From: Pseudobowmanella zhangzhouensis
GTDB lineage: Bacteria; Pseudomonadota; Gammaproteobacteria; Enterobacterales; Alteromonadaceae
Direction of reading: 5' to 3'
Assembly (NCBI RefSeq): GCF_042662685.1
Contig: NZ_JBHSYO010000007.1
Coordinates: 248,001-312,000, forward strand
Length of the DNA stretch: 64,000 nt
The notes beneath the pieces are model-generated. The model was given only the letters and a program-made list of their open reading frames with translations. It ran no database searches and was not told where the DNA came from. Below are positions 35,105-44,382 of this stretch, one piece after another. The translations under genes were made by a program, and so were the position numbers. Position 1 is the stretch's first letter. Each line of letters starts with the position of its first letter.

Positions 35105-35505
35105 CAGGCTGATTTTACTTCGTAGGAATGGGTCACTTTTGCTGCATGGCCGAGCATGATCGATACCGAACAATATTTCTCAGCAGATAAATCCACCGCA
35201 CGTTCGACCTGCTTAGGATTAACCTCGATTCCGGTCACCACAAAATGCAGGTGAATATCGGTAAATACAGCAGGAACCGCATCGGCGCGTACGGCTGATA
35301 CTTTCACTTCCACGCCACTGACGTTTTGACGAGCCTTTTGCAAAATACTCACGACATCGACCGACGAACAACTGGCGGCGGCGGCCAATACGGCTTCCAT
35401 CGGTGTGGTGCCCTGGGTTTTATCGCCACTTAACACCAATTTGTTGCCGGATTCGGTGGTTGCTTCAAACTGCAGTTCGCCTTGCCATTTCACTTCTACT
35501 TGCAT
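35104..35505 (-). CDS. OsmC family protein
   Basis: A 133-residue OsmC/Ohr-fold protein, with TTPMEAVLAAAASCSSVDVVSIL holding the first conserved Cys and EKYCSVSIMLG the second. Many members reduce organic peroxides through this Cys pair. It is the YhfA-like branch by length and order of motifs. It is the first gene of the operon with lrgA and lrgB, which hints at a link between redox stress and metabolite export. The start is ATG 35505 behind GGAG. Confidence 0.88.
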   Translation of the reverse strand: MQVEVKWQGELQFEATTESGNKLVLSGDKTQGTTPMEAVLAAAASCSSVDVVSILQKARQNVSGVEVKVSAVRADAVPAVFTDIHLHFVVTGIEVNPKQVERAVDLSAEKYCSVSIMLGHAAKVTHSYEVKSA

Positions 35506-35646
35506 GGAAAATCTCCGTTAACTTTTGTGTGTGTAGTTTACCCGACAAACTTTGTAACAAAGCAAGCTACAAACAAAAAAAGCGACGCTTTTGAAACAGT
35601 TACCTTTCACTTATAGTGTCATAAAGCAAAATTGTGGAGCAATCTC

Positions 35647-36372
35647 ATGGGGCAGGAAACACCTAAGATATTAGTCGTAGACGATGATATGCGTTTGCGC
35701 AGCCTGCTGGAACGTTATCTGGTCGAGCAGGGCTTTCAGGTGCGCGCGGCGGCAAACAGTGAGCAAATGGACCGTTTGTTGGAGCGAGAAAACTTTCACC
35801 TGATGGTGCTGGATTTGATGCTGCCCGGTGAGGATGGCCTGTCTATCTGCCGTCGTTTGCGACAGCGCGAGAATGAGATCCCGATCATCATGCTTACCGC
35901 CAAAGGCGATGAAGTGGATCGCATCATCGGCCTGGAAATGGGCGCGGATGATTACCTGCCAAAACCGTTTAATCCAAGAGAATTGCTGGCGCGTGCCAAG
36001 GCGGTGTTGCGTCGCAAATCCAACGATGCACCGGGCGCACCTTCCAAAGAAGAGCAAGTGGTTGAGTTTGGTGAATACAAACTCAATCTGGCTACCCGTG
36101 AAATGAGCAAAAATGGTGAACCAATGTTGCTGACCAGCGGCGAATTTGCGGTACTGAAATCGCTGGTGACCCATCCGCGTGAGCCACTGTCCCGTGACAA
36201 ACTGATGAATCTGGCGCGCGGACGTGATTACAGTGCGCTGGAACGCTCGATTGATGTGCAGGTATCGCGTCTGCGCCGTATGCTGGAAGTTGACCCTGCC
36301 AACCCCCGTTACATTCAAACTGTATGGGGCTTAGGTTATGTTTTCGTACCAGATGGTGAAGCCTCAGCCTGA
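35647..36372 (+). CDS. ompR: Two-component response regulator OmpR
   Basis: A 241-residue OmpR. The receiver domain has the phosphoacceptor D56 (LMVLDLMLPGEDG) and conserved Lys (PKPFNPRELLARAKAVLRR). The C-terminal winged helix contains LTSGEFAVLKSLVTHPREPLSRDKLM and RYIQTVWGLGYVF. It should control porin and osmolarity genes. GTGGAG supports ATG 35647. The stop TGA overlaps the envZ ATG (TGATG). Confidence 0.95.
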   Translation: MGQETPKILVVDDDMRLRSLLERYLVEQGFQVRAAANSEQMDRLLERENFHLMVLDLMLPGEDGLSICRRLRQRENEIPIIMLTAKGDEVDRIIGLEMGADDYLPKPFNPRELLARAKAVLRRKSNDAPGAPSKEEQVVEFGEYKLNLATREMSKNGEPMLLTSGEFAVLKSLVTHPREPLSRDKLMNLARGRDYSALERSIDVQVSRLRRMLEVDPANPRYIQTVWGLGYVFVPDGEASA

Positions 36373-37682
36373 TGCGCGTCCTGCCACGTAGCGCCTTTGG
36401 GCAAACAGTGTTGCTCATTGGCGTATTGCTACTGATTAATCAGGTGGTGTCCTATGTGTCGGTCACCTACTACTTTATTTTGCCCAGCTACCAGCAAATT
36501 AATAGTTTGATGGCCAAGCAGGTTGGCCTGATATATCTGGACGAGCACTTCATTGTTGACCCTAAAAGCCGCGATTTACTTCAGCAGCAAACAGGAATAC
36601 GCATTCTTAGCAATGCTGAAGCGGAAAACAACGGGCTAAAACAGGCCAAGTATTACCAGGTGTTATCTCGCGAAATGTCTCAGCAACTGGGGCTGAACGC
36701 CGAGGTGCATATGTCGGCTACATCGCCGTATCTGGTGTGGATCCGCAGTGATCATCATCCGGATTATTGGGTAGTAGTACCGCTGGATGGCGCGCGTGAA
36801 TCGGAAGCCTTGTCGCCATTGACCATTTACCTGATGGTGATCGGCGTGCTGTCGGTGGCCGGTGGCTGGTTATTTGTGCGGCGCCTGAATCGACCATTAA
36901 AGGCTTTGCAGTTGGCTGCGATGCAGGTGGGACGAGGAATGTTCCCCAAACCACTCAAAGAAGGGGGCTCGACCGAGCTGATGGCGGTGACGCGGGCGTT
37001 CAACCAAATGTCTAAAGGTATCAAACAGTTAGAAGATGATCGTGCCTTGCTAACCGCAGGTATTTCCCATGATCTGCGCACACCGCTGACCCGCATACGC
37101 CTGGCTACTGAGATGATGCCGCAAGAAGCCGAATGGATTAAAGATGGCATTGTGTCTGACATAGAAGATATGAACGCGATTATCGACCAGTTTATTGATT
37201 ATGTGCGCCAGGATCAGACCGAAAAAATTGAAGTCAGCAATATCAATCATCTGATAGATGAAGTGGCGTCCCGTTGGGAACGCGAAGAATCCCGTCAGGT
37301 GTCGCTGGAACTATCCCAGGTTCCGGATGTGCAAATTCGCCGGGTCGCCATCAAACGGGTACTGGATAACTTACTGGAAAACGCCTTCCGTTACGGTGGC
37401 GAACAGGTCGATATCACCACCGGCTATGATAAGCGCGCCAAGCGTGTGTATTTTGTGGTGCGTGACCATGGCCCGGGCATCGATGAAAACCAGATTGAAA
37501 ATTTATTCCAGCCTTTTGCTCAGGGCGATAAAGCGCGCGGTAGCGTGGGTTCTGGTCTTGGCCTGGCGATTATCAAGCGTATTGTGGATATGCACTCTGG
37601 TGAAATTCAGCTGACCAACCATCCTCAGGGTGGCCTGATGGCAACCGTGCGTTTACCGGTTAAGTTGGGATTGCTGGGCTGA
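36372..37682 (+). CDS. envZ: Osmosensing histidine kinase EnvZ
   Basis: A 436-residue EnvZ. It has a membrane helix at residues 12-34, a periplasmic domain of about 110 residues, a second helix (IYLMVIGVLSVAGGWLFV), a HAMP domain, the dimerisation domain with phospho-accepting H233 in GISHDLRTPLTRIRLA, and an ATPase domain with N and G boxes (DNLLENAFRYGG, GLGLAIIKRIVDMH). It phosphorylates and dephosphorylates OmpR. TGATG overlaps link it to ompR upstream and to phzF-like downstream. Confidence 0.95.
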   Translation: MRVLPRSAFGQTVLLIGVLLLINQVVSYVSVTYYFILPSYQQINSLMAKQVGLIYLDEHFIVDPKSRDLLQQQTGIRILSNAEAENNGLKQAKYYQVLSREMSQQLGLNAEVHMSATSPYLVWIRSDHHPDYWVVVPLDGARESEALSPLTIYLMVIGVLSVAGGWLFVRRLNRPLKALQLAAMQVGRGMFPKPLKEGGSTELMAVTRAFNQMSKGIKQLEDDRALLTAGISHDLRTPLTRIRLATEMMPQEAEWIKDGIVSDIEDMNAIIDQFIDYVRQDQTEKIEVSNINHLIDEVASRWEREESRQVSLELSQVPDVQIRRVAIKRVLDNLLENAFRYGGEQVDITTGYDKRAKRVYFVVRDHGPGIDENQIENLFQPFAQGDKARGSVGSGLGLAIIKRIVDMHSGEIQLTNHPQGGLMATVRLPVKLGLLG

Positions 37683-38542
37683 TGCAAACGTTACCGCTTT
37701 ATGTGGTTGATGCATTTACTCAGCAGGCCTTTGCCGGTAATCCTGCTGCAGTGGTGCTACTGGACGAAGCCTTGCCCGAAGCACTGATGCAAGCCATCGC
37801 CAGTGAGAATAATCTTTCTGAAACGGCATTTGTGCAGCCGCTCAGCGCCCCAAATCATTATGCAATTCGCTGGTTTTCCCCGCTTACTGAGGTGGATTTT
37901 TGTGGTCACGCCACGTTAGCCAGTGCCCATGTGTTGTTTCATCATAAGCATCTAGAAGGGCAACTGGTCTTTCACACCGAAAAAGTGGGGCAGCTGGTGG
38001 TTTGCCGGGGGCCTGAAGGACGGATTGAAATGGACTTTCCGAGACGTGAGCCTGAGCCCATTGATGCTACGCCTGCTGCCTTGCTGGCCGGTTTATCCAT
38101 TCCACCCATCGCAGTATTACGCAGCACACAGGCCTGGTTTGCTATTTATCCGGATGCCAGTCAGGTAGTTGAATTAACGACGGATTCCGCACAGCTTAAA
38201 TTGCTGGCACCCTATGATGTGGTAGCGACCGCGCCGGATTCGTCGGCCCAGGCAGATTTTGTCAGCCGTTATTTCTGGCCGGCTAATGGGAGTGATGAAG
38301 ACCCGGTCACCGGGTCAATCCACGCAGGGCTCGCGCCGTATTGGGCGACCCGGCTGAATAAATCCACACTGGTGGCCAAACAAGTATCAAAACGCGGAGG
38401 CACGCTTTATTGTCAGGTAGGCAGTGAGCGGGTCAATGTCGCGGGTTACGCACTGACCTACTCCCAGGGGCAGATTAATGCTGACGTTATTGCATCGAAT
38501 GCAGGCCAAGCAGATTGCCATCCGGATCTTTCACCAGACTGA
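37682..38542 (+). CDS. PhzF family isomerase/epimerase
   Basis: A 286-residue protein of the PhzF family (diaminopimelate-epimerase fold). Features are VVDAFTQQAFAGNPAAVVLL, the catalytic-site SENNLSETAFV, LTEVDFCGHATLASAH, and GSDEDPVTGSIHAGLAPYW. The family includes the phenazine isomerase PhzF, but most members have unknown substrates and no phenazine genes are here. It is joined to envZ by TGATG. The last 56 bases overlap the convergent VOC gene. Confidence 0.88.
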   Translation: MQTLPLYVVDAFTQQAFAGNPAAVVLLDEALPEALMQAIASENNLSETAFVQPLSAPNHYAIRWFSPLTEVDFCGHATLASAHVLFHHKHLEGQLVFHTEKVGQLVVCRGPEGRIEMDFPRREPEPIDATPAALLAGLSIPPIAVLRSTQAWFAIYPDASQVVELTTDSAQLKLLAPYDVVATAPDSSAQADFVSRYFWPANGSDEDPVTGSIHAGLAPYWATRLNKSTLVAKQVSKRGGTLYCQVGSERVNVAGYALTYSQGQINADVIASNAGQADCHPDLSPD

Positions 38543-38864
38543 CAAAGCCATATTCACCGATTGCCATTTTAGCGCGATACACTTTGCCTCCCGCTTGTTC
38601 TACCCGGCCTTGTTCGACACTGCAGTCTTCACATTGAAAATACACAATGGTGCTGTTGTTGCCGGATGGCATACCGTCAATCCGGACTAATGCGCCGCCA
38701 CTGCCGTAATTTTGCATATCGTTATCAAATGACCACATTTGCACGGCGCCCGTGTCGCTGATGGGGGAAAACCCGCGCTGAAAAACCTGCTGATAAAATG
38801 CTTTTGCCCGTGGCATGTCCTGTACATAAATTTCAAACCAACCGATTGGATTCGTCATTGTCAT
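38487..38864 (-). CDS. VOC (glyoxalase/bleomycin resistance) family protein
   Basis: A 125-residue VOC-fold protein. The N-terminus IGWFEIYVQDMPRAKAFYQQVF and C-terminus YGFVSLVKDPDGNLLGLHS are typical of the stand-alone VOC group. Metal ligands seem only partly conserved, and the activity is unknown. It overlaps the 3' end of the PhzF gene by 56 bases. Divergent from uvrD. Confidence 0.85.
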   Translation of the reverse strand: MTMTNPIGWFEIYVQDMPRAKAFYQQVFQRGFSPISDTGAVQMWSFDNDMQNYGSGGALVRIDGMPSGNNSTIVYFQCEDCSVEQGRVEQAGGKVYRAKMAIGEYGFVSLVKDPDGNLLGLHSMQ

Positions 38865-39004
38865 GTGTCCTTTTTGTTGATGCTCTGGTTATGGCAGCCC
38901 TTGTCGGAAAAAGCAACAGACCGATCCGCACCGAATTTAATGTATAAAAAAACAGTATGCTTGGTATACTTTGCGCCAATAGATCTGCCACAACGAGTAA
39001 GCCG

Positions 39005-41182
39005 ATGGATGTATCCCACCTGATTGATGACCTGAACGATAAACAACGTGCGGCAGTATCCGCGCCACGCCAGGATATGCTGGTATTGGCCGGCGCTGGT
39101 TCAGGTAAAACCCGGGTGCTGGTACACCGTATCGCGTGGCTGATGCAGGTCGAAGGGATTTCCTCTCATAGCATTCTGGCCGTGACCTTTACCAATAAAG
39201 CCGCCCGTGAGATGCGCGGCCGGATTGAGTCGTTGATGCAGACCAGTTTGCATGGCATGTGGATGGGCACGTTCCACGGTATTGCGCACCGCTTGCTGCG
39301 CCGCCATTTTGAAGAATGTAAATTACCACAGACCTTTCAGATCCTTGACTCGGACGATCAGTACCGTCTGATTCGCCGCGTACTGAAAAGCCTGAATCTG
39401 GACGAAAAGCATTATCAGCCCAAGCATGTGCAGTGGTACATCAACAGCAATAAAGATGAAGGATTACGCCCGCAGCATATCGAAACTTATGGCGATGCCC
39501 AGCAAGCGAAGATGCGTGACATTTACGCGGCATACCAACAAACCTGCGATCGCTCCGGGCTGGTGGACTTTGCCGAACTGCTGCTGCGCGCGTATGAATT
39601 GTGGGCGAATAATCCGGAGATCCTGGCTCACTATCGTCGCCGTTTTCGCGCCATTCTGGTGGACGAATTTCAGGACACCAATAACATCCAGTATGCCTGG
39701 TTACGCTTGCTGCAATGCCCCGATAACAACACCATGATTGTGGGCGACGACGATCAGTCTATCTATGGCTGGCGCGGTGCCAACGTGGAAAATATTTCGC
39801 ACTTTTTGCGTGATTATCCGGGCGCAGAAACCATTCGTCTCGAACAGAATTACCGCTCAACCGGCAAAATCCTGCAAGCGGCGAATGCCGTTATTGATAA
39901 CAACGCAGGGCGTTTAGGTAAAGAACTGTGGACCGACGGCTCGGATGGCGAGGCTATTTCTCTGTACAGCGCATTTAACGAACTGGATGAGGCTCGCTTT
40001 ATCGTGGCGCAAATCAGTGACTGGCGGGATAAAGGCGGCGCATTAACCGATACAGCGATTTTGTACCGTAACAACGCGCAGTCGCGGGTGTTGGAAGAGG
40101 CGCTGTTAACCCAGGCGATCCCTTACCGCATGTATGGCGGCACGCGCTTCTTCGAGCGTCAGGAAATCAAAGACGCATTGGGATATTTGCGCATGATTGC
40201 CCAGCCGATGGATGATGCGGCGTTTGAGCGGGTGGTCAATACACCGAGCCGTGGTATCGGCGATCGCACGCTGGAACAGATCCGGGAACTGGCTCGCCAT
40301 CATGATAAATCCATGTGGCATACCGCAATGCAGATGATCAGCGAGAAGCGTCTGTCTGGCCGTGCGGCCAATGCCCTCAGTAGCTTTATTCAACTGGTGG
40401 AAGAACTGCAGGACGCCTGTCGCGAACTGACCCTGGATAACCAGGCCAAAGTGGCGATCAATCAAAGTGGTTTACGTGCCATGTATCAGGCGGAAAAGGG
40501 TGAAAAGGCTCAAAGCCGCATCGACAACCTGGATGAATTAGTCACTGCCTGTAAGAGTTTTGAGATGCCGGAAGACGCGGAAGAAATGACGCCACTCACT
40601 GCATTCCTGGCCCACGCTTCGCTGGAGGCAGGCGAAACCCAGGCTGACACCGATCAGGACGCGGTACAGATGATGACCATTCACACCGCGAAAGGTTTGG
40701 AATTCCCGTTAGTCTTCCTCGCCGGGGTAGAAGAAGGCATGTTCCCCAGCCAGCAAACCAATGAAGAACCGGGACGCCTGGAAGAAGAGCGGCGTCTTTG
40801 TTATGTGGGCATGACCCGCGCAATGGAGAAGCTGGTCATTTCTCATGCGGAGTCGCGCCGCTTGTACGGTCAGGAAAAATTCCATCGTCCATCCAGATTT
40901 ATCCGCGAGATTCCTGCTGAATGTGTGCAGGAAGTACGCTTGCGCACCACAGTCAGCCGCCCTGTGCACACCGGGCGCAGCATGCAATCAGCTACGTCGC
41001 ACCTGGCATTTGAATCAACCGGATTTAAGCTCGGACAGCGGGTGCTGCACCAGAAATTTGGTGAAGGTGTGGTGATCAGCTACGAAGGTAGTGGTGAATT
41101 GGCGAAAGTGCAGATCAACTTCGACGATGTAGGTAGCAAATGGTTGATGGTCGCCTACGCTAAATTGCAGGCGTTAAGTTAA
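39005..41182 (+). CDS. uvrD: DNA helicase II
   Basis: A 725-residue superfamily-1 3'-5' helicase used in nucleotide excision and mismatch repair. Walker A AGAGSGKT is at residues 29-36; other motifs are AVTFTNKAAREMRGRI, LVDEFQDTNNIQY, GDDDQSIYGWRGA, LEQNYRS, MTIHTAKGLEFPLVFL and RRLCYVGMTRAMEKL. The C-terminus has the Tudor-like GQRVLHQKFGEGVVISYEG. ATG 39005 gives the usual N-terminus MDVSHLIDDLNDKQ; the frame is open to 38957 but unsupported. No consensus LexA box was seen upstream. Confidence 0.96.
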   Translation: MDVSHLIDDLNDKQRAAVSAPRQDMLVLAGAGSGKTRVLVHRIAWLMQVEGISSHSILAVTFTNKAAREMRGRIESLMQTSLHGMWMGTFHGIAHRLLRRHFEECKLPQTFQILDSDDQYRLIRRVLKSLNLDEKHYQPKHVQWYINSNKDEGLRPQHIETYGDAQQAKMRDIYAAYQQTCDRSGLVDFAELLLRAYELWANNPEILAHYRRRFRAILVDEFQDTNNIQYAWLRLLQCPDNNTMIVGDDDQSIYGWRGANVENISHFLRDYPGAETIRLEQNYRSTGKILQAANAVIDNNAGRLGKELWTDGSDGEAISLYSAFNELDEARFIVAQISDWRDKGGALTDTAILYRNNAQSRVLEEALLTQAIPYRMYGGTRFFERQEIKDALGYLRMIAQPMDDAAFERVVNTPSRGIGDRTLEQIRELARHHDKSMWHTAMQMISEKRLSGRAANALSSFIQLVEELQDACRELTLDNQAKVAINQSGLRAMYQAEKGEKAQSRIDNLDELVTACKSFEMPEDAEEMTPLTAFLAHASLEAGETQADTDQDAVQMMTIHTAKGLEFPLVFLAGVEEGMFPSQQTNEEPGRLEEERRLCYVGMTRAMEKLVISHAESRRLYGQEKFHRPSRFIREIPAECVQEVRLRTTVSRPVHTGRSMQSATSHLAFESTGFKLGQRVLHQKFGEGVVISYEGSGELAKVQINFDDVGSKWLMVAYAKLQALS

Positions 41183-41248
41183 GCCGATCATTTTGCGGCG
41201 TTGGCTTTTATTCGTTGCGCTGCAATCACAGAGTGGGGGAGTTGCTGC

Positions 41249-42481
41249 ATGCGGCTAAAAGTGCTGGTCATTGAGGATAACCAACAGGTTGGCGAGATTT
41301 TGCGTCAGGTGGTGGATACCGCCGGCTTTGAACCTGTGATGACCACCAGCCTGACCCAGGCACGCTATCTGTTTGCTGAGGATCAGCCAGAAACTTATCT
41401 GTGCGCCATTGTTGATTATGCCCTGCCAGATGCGCGTCATGGTGAAGCTGTACGCGAAATGCTCGACGCCTATATTCCGGTGATTGTGATGGCCGATACC
41501 GACGAGCCCAGTGTGCGTAACGCCATGTTCAAAATACCGGTGGTGGATTATTTCGCCAAAGGCAATGCCCAGGTGTATGACTATATCAGCCGCTTACTGA
41601 CCCGGCTGGATAAGAACCGTGCCGTTGGGGTGTTAGTGGTGGAGGCCATTGAACGCAAGCGACGTAATATCCAGCAGATTTTACAGCGCTACAATTTTGA
41701 TGTGTTTGCGGTAAATGACCTGAAAAAGGTCAATCGAATGCTCAGTCAGTACCCACATATCCGTTTGTTGATTGTTGCCGATGAGATTGCCGGTCAGTCA
41801 GGCATTTTGTTGGTGGAGCAGTTGCGCCAGCAATACAGCAAAGACAGACTGGCTATTCTTGGTGTAGCGCCAGACAAGTCCAACGGGGTATCAGCTAGTT
41901 TTATCAAAGGCGGCGCCAATGACTATATTATTGAGCCCTTCAGTGTCGAAGAGATGCTCTGTCGGGTGCAGTTGAACGTGGACTATCTGGATGTGATTGG
42001 CGCGTTAAGCGAGGCCGCACATTCGGATTGGCTTACCGGGCTGTCTAATCGCCGGCATTTTTTCGCGCAGGCGCCGGATTTTTTGCGTCGCTTTAAATCC
42101 AGCCAGGTGGCACTGCTGGATATTGATCACTTTAAAATGGTCAATGATACCTATGGCCATGATGCTGGTGATGCCGCGCTTAAGGCCGTTGCCGGTATTA
42201 TTAAACAAAACAGTGCGGATGGTCTGGCAGCCCGCATGGGCGGTGAAGAATTTGTATTGCTGCTGCATGGTGAGCCAGAGGTTATCCGGCAACGGCTGGA
42301 TGGGTTACGCCAACAGGTTGAGAGCCTGACCATTCGCTATCGTCAGCAAACACTGCAATGCACCATAAGTATTGGCGTGGCACAAATTCGCAGTTTTGAG
42401 CTGGATGCGGCAATTGCATCAGCAGACAAGCGACTATATTGCGCCAAACAACAGGGGCGTAACCGCGTCATTAGTGATTAA
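41249..42481 (+). CDS. Double-receiver diguanylate cyclase (REC-REC-GGDEF)
   Basis: A 410-residue cytosolic protein with two receiver domains and a GGDEF domain (PleD-like order). The first receiver has the acidic pair in VLVIEDNQQ, the Asp in CAIVDYALP and Lys in YFAKGNA. The second lacks one of the acidic residues (VVEAIE) and has Glu in place of the conserved Lys (IIEPFSVEEM), so it is probably inactive as a receiver. The cyclase motif GGEEF is intact (ARMGGEEFVLLLHG). The start is ATG 41249 behind GGGGGA-like bases. Confidence 0.9.
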   Translation: MRLKVLVIEDNQQVGEILRQVVDTAGFEPVMTTSLTQARYLFAEDQPETYLCAIVDYALPDARHGEAVREMLDAYIPVIVMADTDEPSVRNAMFKIPVVDYFAKGNAQVYDYISRLLTRLDKNRAVGVLVVEAIERKRRNIQQILQRYNFDVFAVNDLKKVNRMLSQYPHIRLLIVADEIAGQSGILLVEQLRQQYSKDRLAILGVAPDKSNGVSASFIKGGANDYIIEPFSVEEMLCRVQLNVDYLDVIGALSEAAHSDWLTGLSNRRHFFAQAPDFLRRFKSSQVALLDIDHFKMVNDTYGHDAGDAALKAVAGIIKQNSADGLAARMGGEEFVLLLHGEPEVIRQRLDGLRQQVESLTIRYRQQTLQCTISIGVAQIRSFELDAAIASADKRLYCAKQQGRNRVISD

Positions 42482-42493
42482 CAGGAACAGCAA

Positions 42494-42958
42494 ATGCGAA
42501 GATTACTTTGGATAGCATTGTGGTTAGCCGGCACAGTTAACGCTGCGCCACGCTGGGATGAGCAACAGCAACAAATTGTCCACGCCATGCAGCAACTGGC
42601 CGATGCCAGTGATTATAAGTCTGCCAGTATCGACGACTATGCCAGCCAGTTGTGTGACGATTTCACTCGCTGGACCATTGGCAGCCAGGCGGTGAATGAC
42701 AAAGATGGCTGGGTTGAGGGTGTGTCGACCTGGATTGCACGTGGCTGGTCAGTGGCGGCGCGTACCGCCGATATTGTTGATATTCAGGTTAAAGGGGACT
42801 TCGCGTTTAGTCGCCGCATTGTGACTGAAGCCTATATCGGCCCAAATCAGCAAAGTTCTATGTCCACGTCTGCGCTGGCGGAGACCTGGCATCGCGAAGG
42901 CGATGGCTGGAAGCTTTATCAGCTTACTGTCCAGCCGTTACCCAATCCAAAATCTTAA
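42494..42958 (+). CDS. Exported NTF2-like (SnoaL/DUF4440-type) protein
   Basis: A 154-residue protein with a signal peptide (LLWIALWLAGTVNAA) and an NTF2-like fold pattern: an N-terminal helix pair, FTRWTIGSQ, then long strands (GDFAFSRRIVTEAYI, LAETWHREGDGWKLYQLTVQP). The C-terminal WHREGDGWKLYQ is typical of DUF4440/SnoaL-like domains. No catalytic function can be named. It starts 12 bases after the diguanylate cyclase, so it is probably in the same transcript. The stop overlaps rarD's stop by 4 bases. Confidence 0.7.
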   Translation: MRRLLWIALWLAGTVNAAPRWDEQQQQIVHAMQQLADASDYKSASIDDYASQLCDDFTRWTIGSQAVNDKDGWVEGVSTWIARGWSVAARTADIVDIQVKGDFAFSRRIVTEAYIGPNQQSSMSTSALAETWHREGDGWKLYQLTVQPLPNPKS

Positions 42959-43863
42959 GCGGTCTTTCGCGCACGGCGCTGCTGACGGTAGCGCCGGTAT
43001 GAGTCAAAACTAAACAGCGCCAATGCTGTCCACACAAAGCCAAATGTGACCAGGCGTGCCGGTTCTAGTGGTTCGTTGTACAAGGCGACGGCCAGAATAA
43101 ACATCACACTCGGGCCGATATACTGAAAGAACCCCAGGGTTGAATACATCAAACGCTTGGCCGCGGCGGTAAAGCACAGCAACGGCGCGGTGGTGACAAT
43201 GCCGGCGGCCATCAGCAATAAATTCAGACTGCTGCTATTTTGGGTGAAGTCGGCACTGGGACTGGCGAACCAAATCCAGTAACCCAGCGCAAAGGGCATC
43301 ATCATGCTGGTTTCGATCAACAAGCCGGGTAACGAGTCCACTGCCACCTGCTTACGCAACAAGCCATAAATGCCAAAACTGCCGGCCAATACCAGAGCGA
43401 TCCATGGTAAATGCCCCACACTGATCACCAGATAACTGACCCCAATCAGCGCCAGTCCTACTGCTACCTGTTGCAGCCGATATAAGCGTTCACCGAGGAA
43501 GACAAAACCCAGTAACACGTTGATTAGTGGATTTATGTAGTAACCGAGGCTCGCCTCGAGAAGATGATCATTATTCACCGCCCAGATAAACAACAGCCAG
43601 TTGCCGGCCAGCAACACCCCGGAAATCAGCAGGGTTTTCAGCACCGCGGGTTGGCGTAACGCAGCTTTGACCTTGTGAATATTTTTTAATCCAAACGCCA
43701 GTACCACCAAAATTAACATGGACCATACGATGCGGTGCATCAGTATCTCAGTGGCGGGAATGGCTTTGATCGCTTTGAAATAGACAGGGGCAAAGCCCCA
43801 CATGCTGTAAGCTGCGATGGCATAGAGTACACCGGCACGCGCTGGATTTTGCTGCATGGTCAC
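42955..43863 (-). CDS. rarD: RarD family EamA-type transporter
   Basis: A 302-residue inner-membrane protein with 10 predicted helices, matching RarD of the drug/metabolite transporter superfamily: GVLYAIAAYSMWGFAPVYFKAI at the start, LEASLGYYINPLINVLLGFVFLGERL, and LGFFQYIGPSVMFILAVALYNE. The substrate is unknown. Its place between uvrD and recQ, near yigI, is as in E. coli. Confidence 0.93.
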   Translation of the reverse strand: MTMQQNPARAGVLYAIAAYSMWGFAPVYFKAIKAIPATEILMHRIVWSMLILVVLAFGLKNIHKVKAALRQPAVLKTLLISGVLLAGNWLLFIWAVNNDHLLEASLGYYINPLINVLLGFVFLGERLYRLQQVAVGLALIGVSYLVISVGHLPWIALVLAGSFGIYGLLRKQVAVDSLPGLLIETSMMMPFALGYWIWFASPSADFTQNSSSLNLLLMAAGIVTTAPLLCFTAAAKRLMYSTLGFFQYIGPSVMFILAVALYNEPLEPARLVTFGFVWTALALFSFDSYRRYRQQRRARKTA

Positions 43864-43929
43864 GTCAGGTCAGGGAAATGGGCGCAAATGGTGCGCTAAG
43901 CGCAATGAAATTACAATTCTGTTCAGCGC

Positions 43930-44382
43930 TTAGTTAGCCACTTTTAGCATATACAGACAATTTTCCAGCGGCATAACATCCGGATAGTCGGCATAAGAAT
44001 AACCGGCGCGCTCATAAGCCTGTCGCGCGGGGGTATTGTCGGCCAGTACAAACAGACTAAAGCCATGATGCGCCAGCGTTTGTTGTGCGGTCTGTTCCAG
44101 CCCATTGAGTAATGTCTGGATTAACCCCTGACCGCGTGCGTGCGGTGCGATGGCCAACCGGGCCATATGCGCCCGCTGGTGGCGAAGATAAAACTGACCA
44201 AACCCCACCAATTGCTGGTTGTGCCACAGGCTGAAACTGTGACAGCTGGCCAGTTGCAGGTGTTCGTGCCGAAGTGGAAAACCTCCACTAGGCCCTGCCC
44301 ACTGGAATACCGCGTGTTCATTGGGAAACCAACCGGTCAGTGTGTCGAAATCTGTGAGGTCGAAAGGTCTGAGTTCTGTCAT
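43930..44382 (-). CDS. GNAT family N-acetyltransferase
   Basis: A 150-residue GNAT-fold protein. The acetyl-CoA binding stretch is MARLAIAPHARGQGLIQTLLNGLE, with the typical R/QGxGxxxL pattern. The C-terminal ADNTPARQAYERAGY is the usual motif B. The substrate is unknown. The ATG overlaps the stop of the thioesterase gene (TGATG), so the pair is coupled. Confidence 0.87.
   Translation of the reverse strand: MTELRPFDLTDFDTLTGWFPNEHAVFQWAGPSGGFPLRHEHLQLASCHSFSLWHNQQLVGFGQFYLRHQRAHMARLAIAPHARGQGLIQTLLNGLEQTAQQTLAHHGFSLFVLADNTPARQAYERAGYSYADYPDVMPLENCLYMLKVAN

Noticed and set aside
38945..39004. Possible LexA box before uvrD
   Set aside because: The ACAGTATGCTTGGTATAC region lacks the CTGT...ACAG arrangement required.
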